Shown here: positions 33,386 through 60,411 of the stretch, in pieces
How positions within the stretch are numbered: position 1 is the stretch's first letter
How the letters are laid out: the number at the start of each line of letters is the position of its first letter
NCBI RefSeq assembly: GCF_001522545.3
Contig: NC_031799.1
Coordinates: 46,753,929 to 46,817,928, forward strand
Source of the DNA: Parus major
Lineage: Eukaryota > Chordata > Aves > Passeriformes > Paridae
Length of the DNA: 64,000 nucleotides
Direction of reading: 5' to 3'
Position numbers and translations under genes: made by a program
The notes under the pieces: generated by a model
What the model was told of the DNA's origin: nothing
Seen by the model: the letters and a program-made list of their open reading frames with translations, nothing else
The model's database searches: none

Positions 33386-34010
33386 ATCACAGAATTGTTC
33401 AGGTTGGAAGGAACTGCTGGAGATCACCTAATCCACTCCCCTGCCAAGGCAGGGTCACTTAGAGTAGGTGGTTTTTGAGTATCTCCGGAGAGGGGTAGTC
33501 TATGTCCAATTCCAGTGCTCTGCCACCCTCAAAAGTTCTTCCTCATGTTGAGGTGACCTCAGCCGCTTCCCCTCAGGGCCTTTCACCATCTTCATTGCTG
33601 TCATTTGAACGTTCTGTAATGGCTTAATGTCTTTCTTACACTGTGGCACCCAGACCTGCCCCAGTACTGAGCAGGACAATCCCCTCCCTTGCCCAGCTGG
33701 GGATGCTGTGCCTGATGCATTCCAGGACATGGTTGATCCTCCTGGCTGCAAGGGCACACCAGAAAATTCTCACCCATAAACTCTTATCTTGTTCGTTTGT
33801 CCCTGAGGAGAGCTTGATATGTTCCAGTTCCTCTCTCATGTAAGGAGAAACTCCCACCACCTTTGTTCTCTGACATTTCTCTGTCCTTTCTAAAGAGGAC
33901 ATACCCATCCATGACAATATTCCAGTGATGTGAGCTATCCCACCATGTCTCACCATTGCAGTGAGATCATGGCATGTATTTCTAGTAAAGCAAAACCGCT
34001 CGGAATATTC
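33386..34010 (-). repeat. Second CR1 LINE fragment
   Basis: A new 3' end starts at tatcacagaattgttcaggttgg and continues through typical CR1 sequence (cttgcccagctggggatgctgtgcctgatgc). It lies directly beside the copy at 31570-33370. Confidence 0.85.
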
Positions 34011-34581
34011 ACAGAGTCCTCATGGAGGTAAAAGTGAACTTTGTTTTATTTCTGTCTTTAGCACACTCTCATAGGGTTCTACAGGGTTCATGCAACTTAA
34101 CAAGCTACTGTTGGCTAATACATTTTGTTCCTTTTCTTGTACAAATCATTGTTTTTCTTCATTCTAACTGCTCCAGGAAAGTCTCAAGGACACTGTCCTT
34201 GGAATTGTCATCTGGGTTGAAAGCTGGGTTGTGCAGACAGGCTTTGACTAAAGTATCATGCCCTTGCTCTGTTAAAATGTTCTCTACATTCTAGTTGTTG
34301 TTTATTCCCCATTCTGCATCTGTTTGTGTACAGACACTTCAGGGTTAATCAAAGAATGGGGTTTCCTGGAAGGGACGTGAAAAGATTCACCATAGCCATA
34401 AGCACCCATGATGTGTGTTGTGCTTTGATCCTCAGCTCCAGGAGCAGCTAAGGAACATCCATCTCTGCACTGGTTGCTATGACCTGCTCTGCAGGAGGAT
34501 GCAATGGCACATTTGCATCCTACCTCCCAAGTCCTTCAGTTTAAAGCCCATCTCACCAAATTGGCCAGTGTGCTGCCCATG

Positions 34582-35126
34582 NNNNNNNNNNNNNNNNNNN
34601 NNNNNNNNNNNNNNNNNNNNNNNNNNNNNNNNNNNNNNNNNNNNNNNNNNNNNNNNNNNNNNNNNNNNNNNNNNNNNNNNNNNNNNNNNNNNNNNNNNNN
34701 NNNNNNNNNNNNNNNNNNNNNNNNNNNNNNNNNNNNNNNNNNNNNNNNNNNNNNNNNNNNNNNNNNNNNNNNNNNNNNNNNNNNNNNNNNNNNNNNNNNN
34801 NNNNNNNNNNNNNNNNNNNNNNNNNNNNNNNNNNNNNNNNNNNNNNNNNNNNNNNNNNNNNNNNNNNNNNNNNNNNNNNNNNNNNNNNNNNNNNNNNNNN
34901 NNNNNNNNNNNNNNNNNNNNNNNNNNNNNNNNNNNNNNNNNNNNNNNNNNNNNNNNNNNNNNNNNNNNNNNNNNNNNNNNNNNNNNNNNNNNNNNNNNNN
35001 NNNNNNNNNNNNNNNNNNNNNNNNNNNNNNNNNNNNNNNNNNNNNNNNNNNNNNNNNNNNNNNNNNNNNNNNNNNNNNNNNNNNNNNNNNNNNNNNNNNN
35101 NNNNNNNNNNNNNNNNNNNNNNNNNN
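34582..35126. other. Assembly gap (545 N)
   Basis: All bases are N. Any open frame crossing it is meaningless. Confidence 1.
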
Positions 35127-35289
35127 GCTACAACCACCTGATGTTTTTAACAATAATCATGACACACTGCTGGTGAGGTTCTCTTTGTTGGCCCTGCTCA
35201 TGGACATCTAAAGCCTTCAAATCATCAGATCTGCATTTTTGGTCTGCAAGTTGAAGGGTGGAGATTGAAGTGGAGCCCTACTTTTGTGG

Positions 35290-35650
35290 GTCACCAGGGT
35301 GCAAGGTGCCTCAGGCTCAGTGGTATCCATTGTAGGTATGTGGTTCTGAACCCACTTACCTATCTCTGCTTCATCCCCTCTAATACTACACAGCCAACAT
35401 TCTCTTGGCATTCAGCCACCTGTTGCAGCTGGTCATCCATCTGTACACACTTTGTGCAGGTACCAGCCTTTTCTTCAGGAGAAGTATCTGGGCATCCATT
35501 GAAACTTACCACTTGTACTGACACCTCCTTCCTCACCAGTTTCATCTGTGTGGGAGCATCAGCCTTCTCAGCGGCCGTCTCAGCAGACACATTGGCTTTG
35601 TCTCTGGAATGCCCACCATTACGGTAGAGACCTAAAGCACTTAGCACTTA
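35290..35650 (-). repeat. Repeat-derived open frame
   Basis: The minus strand is open for about 95 codons with a CPDTSPEEKAGTCTKCVQ segment and a QLQQVAE coiled-coil-like stretch. Similar sequence is common in avian interspersed repeats. The family (perhaps CR1 ORF1) is uncertain and no cellular gene is supported. Confidence 0.4.
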
Positions 35651-35668
35651 TCTGAGATGTAGAGCTAC

Positions 35669-35688
35669 TTTATTATTATTATTATTAC

Positions 35689-35750
<62 letters not shown>

Positions 35751-35792
35751 GTACTGCTGCTGCTACTACTACTACTACTAATAATAATAATT
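35669..35792. repeat. TTA/CTA/ATA trinucleotide microsatellite
   Basis: A near-perfect (TTA)n run to about 35751 is followed by short CTG/CTA and ATA runs. Confidence 0.97.
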
Positions 35793-36102
35793 TTAAAATG
35801 TGTTTTCCTGACACCAGGGTAGTTGAAGTCCTATTCTTTGGGCACTGTAACAGTGCTTATTTTACCCCCCAAAAAACAATAAGCCTACTATTTGTTTATG
35901 TGGGGTTTTCAAAAAGAGTGGCTTAACTCAAACCTCACTTTTCTTAGTGTGCTTTCCTAATGCTCTGAGCACGAATCAGTTGCAAATATGTCTTTCCAGG
36001 TAAAGCTGTTAATGAAAAATCATAGGGCAAGTTGATTGCTTACTTGACCTTGTATCACACTGCAAATTCAGGACAGATTTGGGATGATTGAGTTTACACC
36101 CC

Positions 36103-36833
36103 TGTCTTGGGTTGCAATGCAAGATGTAACCAAAAGTATGTATTCTATCACCATCTGTTAAAAGCAAGTGGGGCAGTGTTCTTTATCTCTTCCATGTCCC
36201 ATCCTCCCTCCAGGGGGTATCTCCTCTGTTAATGGGCCAGCTGTTAAAACCAGATGTGGCAGTGTTCTTTATCTCTTCCACTGCCCATCCTCCCTCCAGG
36301 GGGATCTGTTAATGGGTTGATAAATAACTGATAAAATTACATCATCCCATTGTGAGATGCTTTACCCAGGTGGAGGAACCAAACATTCTTACCTGGACAT
36401 AATCTGAGATTCAGAACAACCCAGTCAGCCTTTCTCCACTGGATTCCCAGAGGAAGTCCAGAATGTTGTACATCACCACTGGACCTTCAGAGGAAAACTA
36501 CACCCTTCTACAGGATCACTGCTTCAACAGAACCACATCTGTCACTCCAGGAGGACTGGCAGCCACCATTTAATTGGACTGCTACCAACACCCTGATCAA
36601 CAGGGTGTCAGGTTGCATTCTGACTGTCAGTGTTGTTTTTTTTTTACTACTGCATTATTATTTTAATTTTCCTAGTAAAGAACTGTTATTCCTATGTCCA
36701 TTATCTTTGCCTGAGAGCACCTTGATTTCAAGACTATAATAATTCAGAGGTGGGAAGGTTTACATGTTTCCATTTCAAGGGAGGTTTCTGCCTTCCTTAG
36801 CAGACACCTGTCTTTTCAAACCAATCCCCGGGC
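36103..36833 (+). mobile_element. Solo LTR with internal U3 duplication
   Basis: Starts TGTCTTGGGTTGCAATGC and contains cctagtaaagaactgttattcc, then agcagacacctgtctt near the end. Its last 180 bp match copies A and B, the rest differs. A 57-base segment around gcagtgttctttatctcttcc occurs twice (about 36172 and 36260). No proviral genes flank it. Confidence 0.75.
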
Positions 36834-38094
36834 TGAGCCAACCTCTTTTGCTGCTGCTGGGTAGCAGGTATTCAAAACCATGGGAAGGAGAGGACCTGTA
36901 GTCTAAGGGCTCTGAAAGCAGAAGCGAAAATGAGAGTAGGCTCTTAAACGAGCCTGCAGTGGGTGTTCTGTTCAGCCAATCTGTGCAAAAATGGAGCTGC
37001 TAGTTTGATGGGGAAAAAAGTGAAATCCTAAATGCCTACTGCACAGTGAAAAGAGTAATTGTAATAGACTATAATACTAGACTAAAATACAAGCTTGATC
37101 ATATGAATTAGGTGGTGTTGAAACACTGGAAGTAATTGCAAACTCAGATTACAATAGGTCAGGTTACTATACTGGTAGTTACAGAAACAGCTACTTCGTA
37201 CTACTCCATACTCAGTATCTACAGCTGTCCATTCTGTTCATTTCCCCAAATTAGAAACTGTATCCCACATAAAGCAACAAGTAAGAGAAAAACCTCTTCA
37301 TTTTTCAGCGGTACAGAACATCAAGCCGTTTGTTCTAATGTGTGATACCCAGAATATTACGGGAGAACAAAGTCCTACTAGCTCTTGCCATCCAGTGCTC
37401 TTTGCCAAAAGCTTACTCTGCTGTTGCCAGTATTTGTTTGGGGCAGAGATTTTGAATCAGTAACCAGCTCATTTCAAAACAGAATACTAACCTGGTGGTG
37501 CTCCCACCTGCCCTTCCTGCACTAGCAGAGGGTGCTTCTCTGGACTGCTCTGCTAAGGCTTCTAGAGGCAGCTCCTGGTCAGCCACCCTCCTCCTGGAAT
37601 CCGGACCAGGCCCATCTCCTGTGGGGTCATCAAGCATGAAGAATTGTCCACAGCCTCCAGAATAAGTCAAGAATATGACCTCAACTACACCAATGTAGCT
37701 ATGGGTGTGGTGAAAGGAAAACTAGTGCTCCTGAGAAGTAAAGTCTATGGAATGTTTTGGGTTTTTTTTGTTTTTTTAATGTAATACACAATCATCTGAA
37801 GCAAAATCACGTCCCATTGTCATGTTCAGGGCTGTGACTGGAATGTTGTTTGTCCTTGCTGTTTTGATCTAGTGGTTAAGGAAAAAAATAAAGGTGCTTA
37901 TTAAGCTGAAAAAAGTAGTTTGTTTTACTGTTTAAGTCTCAAGCCAGCTGTGTGGGAGTCAGCCCTAGCCAGAGGAGGACTACTTTCTGTTTCTCCTCTT
38001 GACTCAGAGAAACCACCCTACTGATAGAGCACAGGCACCTGCAGGTCACATTTTTCAGCTCAATGATGAGCTCACTCAAGCAGAATTTGGAAAA
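36834..38094. other. Intergenic between the LTR and the DNAJA1 3' end
   Basis: No gene recognised. A minus open stretch at about 37490-37670 encodes low-complexity sequence and is not supported. Confidence 0.5.
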
Positions 38095-39617
38095 ACACTT
38101 GGCCTACAGTATTTTATTTCTGTTGAGAAAGAAAACAAAAAAGTAGGTGAAACATGCAGGTGAAAGATAACAGTTCTGTAGATACCTGAAAGGGACTACA
38201 TTTGAGGTACAAAATCCATGGTATACCAGCTGTTTTTATACAATCAAAGTTGTAATGCTTAGGTAAGCTAGACTGTTTTTCTAAGAGCTTCCAGAAATTC
38301 AAGTTACAACACATGTACTGCCACGCAACAGCTACTTAGATGAGTTCTTCTCATGACATTTTTGCTTCAAAGCAGTATGGAAAGCATAAGCTCTATCCCA
38401 AGCCAGATGGTTGAGCAAGACTAAACTACCACACTAGAGGTTAAATCTGGACCTGTCTTCTCAGCATATTTTCTGAAAGAAGATGTTTAAGATTTTTCTG
38501 TGAATAGCTGTCTAAAAAGAAAGGGGGTGGTGTTTTTAAACCAACATCTGGTCTAAGAAAAGAGGCAATGAACGATTTTGCAATTATATTGGAAACACTT
38601 AATCTACAATAATTAGAACATTCATACAGAAATTTAAGAGTCAGCTTGAAATAATGCACACAATACATTAATTTCAGAACATCCTAGATGCATTGATTGG
38701 TTGTATTCACTAGCCTTCTCTGCTCTGCAGGATCACATATGCCCAACTAAGAGGACTGGTAATGCTTTCCATAACACACCAAGGGGTATCTGATTTCAGT
38801 AATCAAGGTGGAAATCAAGCTTCACCTAGCAACAGTCTGACGTTCCAAGCCACCTGTGTGCTGACAAAGCCTAGAGGATTTTATTAATCCTCTAGTGCAG
38901 TAGCCAAGGCAGCTCCAAGCAACCACTGGCTCCACAGGCAGTGTGGCTCAGGACAGCAGCCAAAAGGGAGTGAATGATGAAACAAAGCAAGCTCAACAGC
39001 GAGCTCTGAGGTCAGGACCAGTGCCAGAAGGACTATCTGACCTCATGTGGAATAGCATGGAGAGCTTGGGGATGACATGTCTTTAATGGGCCTGTGAAGA
39101 GCAACCGCATCTGTGTCAGCCTCAACTACCATGTGGGTGTGTTAGAGCCAGTCCCTAGTTAACAAACACCAGTACAAGCCCAAACATTATTATCCTAATT
39201 GGTAGAAAACTTAACTGCATCTTACCATGGATTATAAGTACTTGTGCATACTTTATTCACAAAGTATAAGATCTAGAATTCCTAAAAAGCACACCACAGG
39301 ATCTTAGTTTAAGGCTGGGTAATTGCACACATACAGGAATTACAAGGTATGGAATAAAAGACAAGCAGGTATGGGGAATTTTCTGGACCAAGAGCCATGG
39401 GTGAAGTGCAGTCAACTTCATTTCAGCTTGCATCCTGGAGCTTTATACAAATTGCAAAGTCAGTTTAATTACTTAGTTTATTTCTTTATGCTTTTAGAAA
39501 TAACTATGGCTGGATAGAACAACAAATAGCAGGAGGTGAGGGCAAACTGCTTGTAGTCCTTCACTCATCCACTACTGCATACAAAACAAGCATCACAAGA
39601 ATTATTCACTGGCCCAT
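38095..39617 (-). other. DNAJA1 3' UTR and poly(A) signals
   Basis: On the minus strand downstream of the DNAJA1 stop there are AATAAA hexamers at about 39252-39257 and 38113-38118. The latter suggests an end near 38095. The use of either site is inferred, not shown. Confidence 0.5.
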
Positions 39618-46888
<7,271 letters not shown>

Positions 46889-47149
46889 TTACAGCCTGCC
46901 CCACCCCGGAAGTCCTGCCCCGCCGCGCGCCGGGCCCGGGAGAGCGGCCCACCAATGGTTGTTTGGGAGAGGAAGGCACTTGGCCAATCAGAGCCCGCCT
47001 TCGCCGCCCGCATTGCGCGGGAGCCCCGCCCCGCGAGGGCGGTGGCTCCCGCCCTGCCCGGCGTCTGCCTCGCGTCGCGCCTGCGCGCCGGGCGGCTCCC
47101 GCCCGCGGAGACACCGAGCTGCATCGGGTATGGGACTCCGGGCCGGCTG

Positions 47150-47412
47150 CCGCCTTCTCGGCACTGCTCTGCGCCTTTTCTCCCTTCACCCTACGCGGGC
47201 CTAGCTCCGCCGCTGCACAGGCCTGTCTGCGGCCCGGCCTACTCCACGCTACTGCGCCTGTGCCAGGACCCGGCGCCCACCCTCGTGTGCGTGGGCAGAG
47301 TGCGCCTGCGCTGTGCCACGCGCCGCGGCGGGAGCCGCTACCTGGTCACGTGGGAGACGCGCTGCAGCAGCTGATTGGCTGCGGCGGCTGCGGCGCGAAC
47401 GTCGCGCGCGCG
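47150..47412 (+). other. Probable APTX non-coding first exon
   Basis: A CpG-rich stretch ends in a strong donor (GCG then GTAAGG) with its GT at 47413-47414, correctly placed for a 5' UTR exon of APTX. The left end (transcription start) is a guess. Confidence 0.45.
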
Positions 47413-48063
47413 GTAAGGGGGGGGGGTCTGTCCCACTGTTGCCATGGGAACGGGGCCTACGGGAATGGGTGTGTGGCAATGCCGGTGTTGCACTGGGGAC
47501 GGAGCCTTGCTTTCCGCCGGGATGAGCTCACCACCACAGAGCTAGGAGGAACAGCGCTGAGCACTGGGCAGGGTGAGGGCTGGGGATCTTTGCCGTCCAG
47601 GGTCAAATTAGTGTAAACTTGAAGGTTTCATAGCGTGGTCCGTGTGCTGACTGTTGCTGGATGAAGCTGTCCTGACTCTCGTCATCTCTTGTTTTGGTTG
47701 TTAAGTTAATCTGTCCGGTGAACTCTGATTCAGTGGGAAACAAATTGAGCTTTTTTGCGTCTAGGCTCTTTTGTCAGATGGAACAACCAATTCACTCGAT
47801 TTTTCCCATATATGGATGCGAGAATGTATGGTAGTGTAGGAAGGAAAACAGGATTGCTCTTTCAATAGCAACCTGCTCTTAGATTGCACAAGTGCTAGTG
47901 ACGTGCTCTGCCTTGAATTTCAGGAACACGAACCAAGCTAGCAAAATTGGCTCAGCAAATGGATGGGCTGGCAGCAGAATTCATGGACCCTCTTCTACAG
48001 GAAGGTGGGCCATCAGGAAGTGGCGTGTTGGTAACACTATTTATTTTGCTTTATAGCACAGTG

Positions 48064-55529
<7,466 letters not shown>

Positions 55530-55531
<2 letters not shown>

Positions 55532-55535
55532 GTAA
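55530..55535. repeat. Target-site duplication, left copy (AGGTAA)
   Basis: AG are the last two bases of the APTX exon and GTAA the first four bases of the intron. An identical 6-mer is at 63440-63445. A 6-bp duplication is typical of alpha- and betaretroviral integrases. Confidence 0.93.
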
Positions 55536-55915
55536 TGAAGGAGAAGGGTTTGGGAATCAAGAGACGACTCAGTATGAGTTTGCTGCTTGTTCCACTTTAT
55601 TGCAGTTTCAGCAACAGTTTTATAGCATTAGTAAGGTAACACACGACACTTGTTCTGTAATAATTGGATAGTTGCTGTTGTTCATGTGCTAATTTCTACT
55701 TTATTATTGGTCTAGGTCATGACACACTAGCCTCAGAAGATATGTTTTGCATTTAGCTACATTGTGAACTCTCATCCTGTTTATTGCCACATTAGCCCTT
55801 AGTTTCTTCTTATCTTTGTTTGAATGTTGTGTCAAGGACTCATGCTAACTCAAAGTCAGGGTTGTGCAGGCCTTCCAAGGAGCTATGGCCTCAAGAAGGA
55901 AGTCATTCCCCTACA
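55536..55915 (-). repeat. 3' LTR of the provirus
   Basis: Ends are TG...CA in both senses. In the provirus sense a TATAAA lies at 55618-55623 and an AATAAA at 55596-55601, about 20 bases apart, which fits a short R region. The block 55553-55831 reads identical to the other LTR, with two substitutions just past it and clustered differences at both outer ends. Confidence 0.93.
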
Positions 55916-55932
55916 ATTCCCTCTTTTTCTTT
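55916..55932 (-). other. Polypurine tract of the provirus
   Basis: In provirus sense, AAAGAAAAAGAGGGAAT abuts the 3' LTR, as expected for plus-strand priming. Confidence 0.8.
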
Positions 55933-55957
55933 GGCACAACCATGACACTGTTTACTT

Positions 55958-57797
55958 TCACAAGCGTTTCATTATGGGTATTGCACAACTAATACATGCT
56001 AGTCTGATGATAGCAACGCAAATGATTAATAGGCCTATTTTACACAAACTCTTAACTCGTCCTGTCAATCCAAGCCAATTAGCTAGGCCATCAATCCCAA
56101 AAAATCCCACATCTTCCTTTATTCTCTGAGTATGATGCATAAGCTCTTGAATTTCTTTGTGGATGGATTTTAAGTGATCTTGTAAATCTATACAACACAT
56201 ACCTTCAAAATTTTCACATCTATGGCCATGTGCTAACAATAAAAAATCAATGGCTGCTCGATTCTGCGGTACTGCGTGCTGTACTTGTGACAAATCATCA
56301 GCTAATTCAGAAAGTACTCTGCTGGTACCATTTGCTCGTTTCACAACCCAACAACTAAGTTTTTCTATATGGTGATACACCCTAGTGGTGGCAGCACCTG
56401 GTAAAAAAGCAGAAGCAAAAAACACTTGCCATCTGTTCCATAAATCCAAATTATCATCACAGTCAGAACTCAAAATTTGACTAAGATCTCTATTCCATCT
56501 GACACGATGTGTGCTATTAGGATGATGGTGTGGAATCGCCATGCTGAGTTGTCCAGTTGTACAAGGGCCTCCAACAGGTCACAGTGGGATGCCTGCCCAT
56601 GCCCTATTGCCACAAATTAAAAAATAACCTGTTGGTAGTCTACGAGGGAATTGAGTCCCAGGTGCAGGATTTGACTCATTCCTCACCATTTTAGCACACC
56701 ACTGGGAAAATTTGCCAGTGGTGGCAAATTGGGCTTGTCATCGTGGTGATGTTAGATTGCCTACATCCTTGCTCAGTGCCTTCTGCACACGAGCTTTTGC
56801 TGGCATTTAGGTAAATACAATAAGCGGCATTTAATGAATCTGCTAAGTCAATTTCTTGAGGTTCAGGGCCTTCTGGGAGGTGATCATCCCAGATACCATA
56901 ATTCTCCATACATTGTGAAAAGTTGTTATATCCATTCCCTAAACGCCTTGTCTTAAAAGTGCCCTGAGTTTCATGCATTGCCCTATCTAATAAAGCCCAT
57001 CTCGAGTCGTTCATCGTGACACCAATCAGATAAGTAATGAAGGGAGACTGAGGTGTAGCCAAACTGGCACAAAAGGTCGTAGTATTTAAACTTCGGGCAA
57101 GTGAAACCCACACATTTTCCTGTGGGTCTATTGTCTTTGGTTAACATGGCCATTGTCATCAAGGGCAGTGTTATTAAAATGAAAGTGCCAATTACCATCT
57201 TGAGCTCTTTCCCACTGGTCATGTAAAATGGTGTGGCGTATCGAAAATAATACGTTTTTCCCACACTGTACTGCAATTATTCTTGTTTTTTGAGCAAGTT
57301 TTGCTAAAGCTGCTACCCGCTGAATTTCAAATATTATACTGGCTCTTTCTAAAGAGCCCAAATTTTCCCACAGTGCCAAAGCTTCTGCTTGTGTAAAAGA
57401 ACAATTTAAAAAATACAATAATGGAGTAAGTGGAGTTATGTGGCGTATTGCTCGGTAACACCTGACACACCCTCGTTTGAGGTGCTGATCTCTGAAATGC
57501 CCACAAATCCCTTTTTCAGCCTCCACACACAATTCTTATCCACAGGTCTTGTGTGGCTTTACAACACTGACCCTCTGTACCCACTAGTCTTGCTGCAGTC
57601 ACTTATCTCAAAGCAGAAAATAAAGTGCCTTTTATATGTGGATCCCTACAGTCAACCTGTACACCCAGAAGTTGATTGATGTGTCTCACTATAAGTTCAA
57701 GGGCAAGCTGCCATCGTCTGCTTTCTTGTTCTCTGGCTGCTGTACTCCAGTGTTGATGCGGTTGATCGCGGCTCACGTCCATCTGCTCGGCACCCAT
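55958..57797 (-). pseudogene. env: ERV env, alpharetrovirus-like, broken
   Basis: The transmembrane subunit is open at 55958-56542. It has a QNRAAIDFLL stretch followed by a CX6CC motif (about 56190-56222) and a hydrophobic anchor near its end. Surface-subunit fragments lie at 56691-57113 and 57128-57532, and a possible leader overlaps the integrase end up to 57797. Stops separate the pieces. CX6CC env with this stretch resembles alpharetroviral Env, unlike the betaretrovirus-like gag-pol. Confidence 0.78.
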
Positions 57798-58713
57798 AAC
57801 GGTCCTGTAGGGGTATCAACACACATACAGCCTTGGCCATTAAATAGGACTTTAGCTGGTCCTATCCAATGTCCTGTTTTAGGCTCTCTGTAAAGAGCAA
57901 ACACTTCCTTAGCTACAGCACCTGATTTTGCACATTCACTATGTACGATAACTGGGGGATCCTGACAATCTCCAAAAGCACACAAATGGTTAAGCACAAA
58001 AAGGGCTTTATCTAATTTCTCTCTTGGGTCAGAAATGTTTTTAAATTGATTAAGAAGACTATCTTAAAGGTTCTGTTGGTTCTTTCCACTCCTGCTTGCC
58101 CCATGGGGGAGTTTGGAAGGCCTCTAACATGCTCAACTCCCCATTGCTCCATGAATTTTCTAATATTGTCCCTGGCATGCGCAGGGCCATTATCAGTCTT
58201 AATTCACTCTGGGACCCCCATAATGGCAAAGCATTGGGTTAAATGGTTCTTTACATGCAAACTCTTTTCTCCTGTCTAGGCTGTAGCCCATACAAATTTC
58301 AAATAGGTGTCTACAGTAACATGTACATATTTCAATCTGCCAAATTCAGAAACATGGATAACATCCATCTGCCATACTTCCAGGGCTTTTAGCCCTCTAG
58401 GGTTGACACCTATCCCTATCCCTGGTCCAAGGTGACTGCATTATGGACATGCTTGCACAATTCCCTGTGCCTTGGAAATTGATAGCAAAAACTGCATTAG
58501 GCCTTTTGCATTCTGATGAAACTGTTCATGAGCCATATGAGCAGCCTCAAACTGATTGAGAGGAGCTTTCCTCTGAACCCAACTAACTAATGAATCTGCA
58601 AGATGATTGCCAAGGCCAAGGCCTTCTTGAAATTTATGGCTTCTGATATGTATCATACAATATGGTGCTGGTCTTAGTCGTGGAGCTTGCTGTACTTGTT
58701 GAAACAGTTGCAT
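57773..58713 (-). pseudogene. ERV integrase, broken
   Basis: The N-terminal zinc domain (AHMAHEQFH) leads to CP, then a TAA at 58441-58443 where the second cysteine pair is expected. In the catalytic core KTDNGPA carries the second acidic residue; a TGA (58204-58206) lies just before it. A GVERTNR segment carries the glutamate. The C-terminal DNA-binding domain ends GPLWVPSRW. Confidence 0.82.
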
Positions 58714-59034
58714 TAGTTATTTATTCTGAGTTTCCTTGATAAAGGCGTCCTCAATGCTTTGTAAGATGCCTGCAACAGACAGTGAATCTGTGACTATGTT
58801 CAGGGAACAATCCGTCCACTGGCTCATGGCCCAACAGACCGCTGCTAATTAAAGTGTTTGAAATGAGTCTCCTTGTTCGGCATGCAAAATATGATAGGTC
58901 CAAGATCCTTGTTGCTGCCATACAATTGCTGCTCGCCTGGTTGTTTTACCAGCATCTGTAGAAAGTGCGTGTCCTTCATTTAGAGGAGTTGTTGAGTGTT
59001 TTGGCAGCTGAATCCAGAGATGATCTTTCAGCAT
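58700..59034 (-). pseudogene. ERV RNase H domain remnant
   Basis: The minus strand encodes STDAGKTTRRAAIVWQ, matching the retroviral RNase H start around the catalytic Asp. The frame is closed at 58849, and a continuing part lies at 58441-58713. Confidence 0.72.
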
Positions 59035-59039
59035 TTGAA

Positions 59040-60303
59040 TGATTTTGCTTTTGGAACTTCGGTAGACACTTGCCCATTATATGCTAATAATGCAATCTGA
59101 AGGGTGTAAGAGTGATGCATTGTCCATTCATTGGAAATATGCTGGAAAGATCAGCAGCATTCATTGGAATATGGATACTCGCCAGTTCATTTCCTGAGAT
59201 GGCAACCGTGCCATTGTGACCCTTTTTAATTGTCTCCCCTACTTGTTCCTTTCGGGTCTGTAGGCTGCGCTTGGGTTGAATTGATACAAAGACCCACTCA
59301 AGAATGTAGACCCCTTATATTCAAGAATATACTCCCCCCCGTTTTCCTTTGCCATTGAGCAATGACGGCACACACAGATGAGGGTTGTGAAATAACAAGC
59401 AGGCAAAGAGATAGATTTAGGATGTGCTGTGAAGACCAGCAGCTGACAAGCAGAGAAGCAAGGTGAGAAATACATTGTTGTTCTACCATGAGAACAATAG
59501 GAGCAGCAGGGTCAGTTCCTTTTAATAAGGGTCGCAAAGGAGCAAGATCTTCATTGGTGATGCTGATGACAGTGTGTACCCATTGGAGGTCACCCATTAA
59601 GGTCTGAATGTCTGTAAGACTGCGTAGGCCGCAGCTCAGTGTTGCTTTCAGTGGATGTATTACGCTGTCATTAATCTCCACCCTAAGTACTTCCATGGAG
59701 CTGTTTTTTGGAACTTCTCAGGAGCAATTTGTAGTCCAGCAGTGGATAACACTTGTTTAATTGTTTCTAATTGATTATGTGTAAAAGGTTGTTCTTGTGC
59801 AATGAAAATGTCGTCCATATAATGGTAAATGATGGCCTGTGGCCACTGTTCTTGTATTGGTTGCAGGGCTGTGGAAACAAACAGCTGACATATGGTGGGA
59901 CTGTTTCACATTCCTTAAAGTAGTACAATCCACTCATACCACTCACTGGGCTTTTCTTTGTTGATTGCAGGCAATGTAAACACAAATCGCTTTGCATCTT
60001 CTGGATGTAATGGAGTAGTAAAAAAGGAATCCTTTAAATCAACTATTAACAGCGGCCACTTTTGTGGCAGCATTACTGGTGAGGGTAGTCCTGGTTGCAA
60101 AGTTCCCGTGGACTGTATTTGTTCATTGTCTTTTTGTAAATCATGCAAAAGCCTCCACTTTCCGTATTTCTTTGGTATAACAAAAATGGGGGTGTTCCAT
60201 TGGCTGATGGATGGTTTGATATGCCTTGCATTAAGCTGTTCTTTAACTGACTCATGTGCTTTCTGCAGCATTCTTCTCTCAGCGGCCACTGCTCCACCCT
60301 CAT
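59040..60303 (-). pseudogene. pol: ERV reverse transcriptase, broken
   Basis: The fingers and palm are readable at 59915-60289 (TPIFVIPKKYGKWR, LLIVDLKDSFF). The YMDD active site is at 59810-59821. Between them, two stops lie in the same frame: TAA at 59915-59917 and TGA at 59906-59908. The reading frame resumes with NSPTICQLFV. The product cannot be full length. Confidence 0.88.
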
Positions 60304-60411
60304 GGGATCATTACTTTTCCAAGTCAGCTGTAATGGGGCTGGCTGCTTTGCAGGGGCTGCTGTGAGAAAACTGAGTGGCTAGTTAGTACCCCTCCCCATT
60401 GGGTTAAACAT

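Noticed and set aside
34415..35211. Open frames through the N run
   Set aside because: Produced only by the assembly gap.
35669..35792. CRISPR-like or other repeat array
   Set aside because: Plain trinucleotide microsatellite in a vertebrate genome; no spacers.
37413..37670. Minus open frame with a coding-like look (GDGPGPDSRRR, ELPLEALAEQ)
   Set aside because: No acceptor, family match or partner exon could be supported; low-complexity composition.
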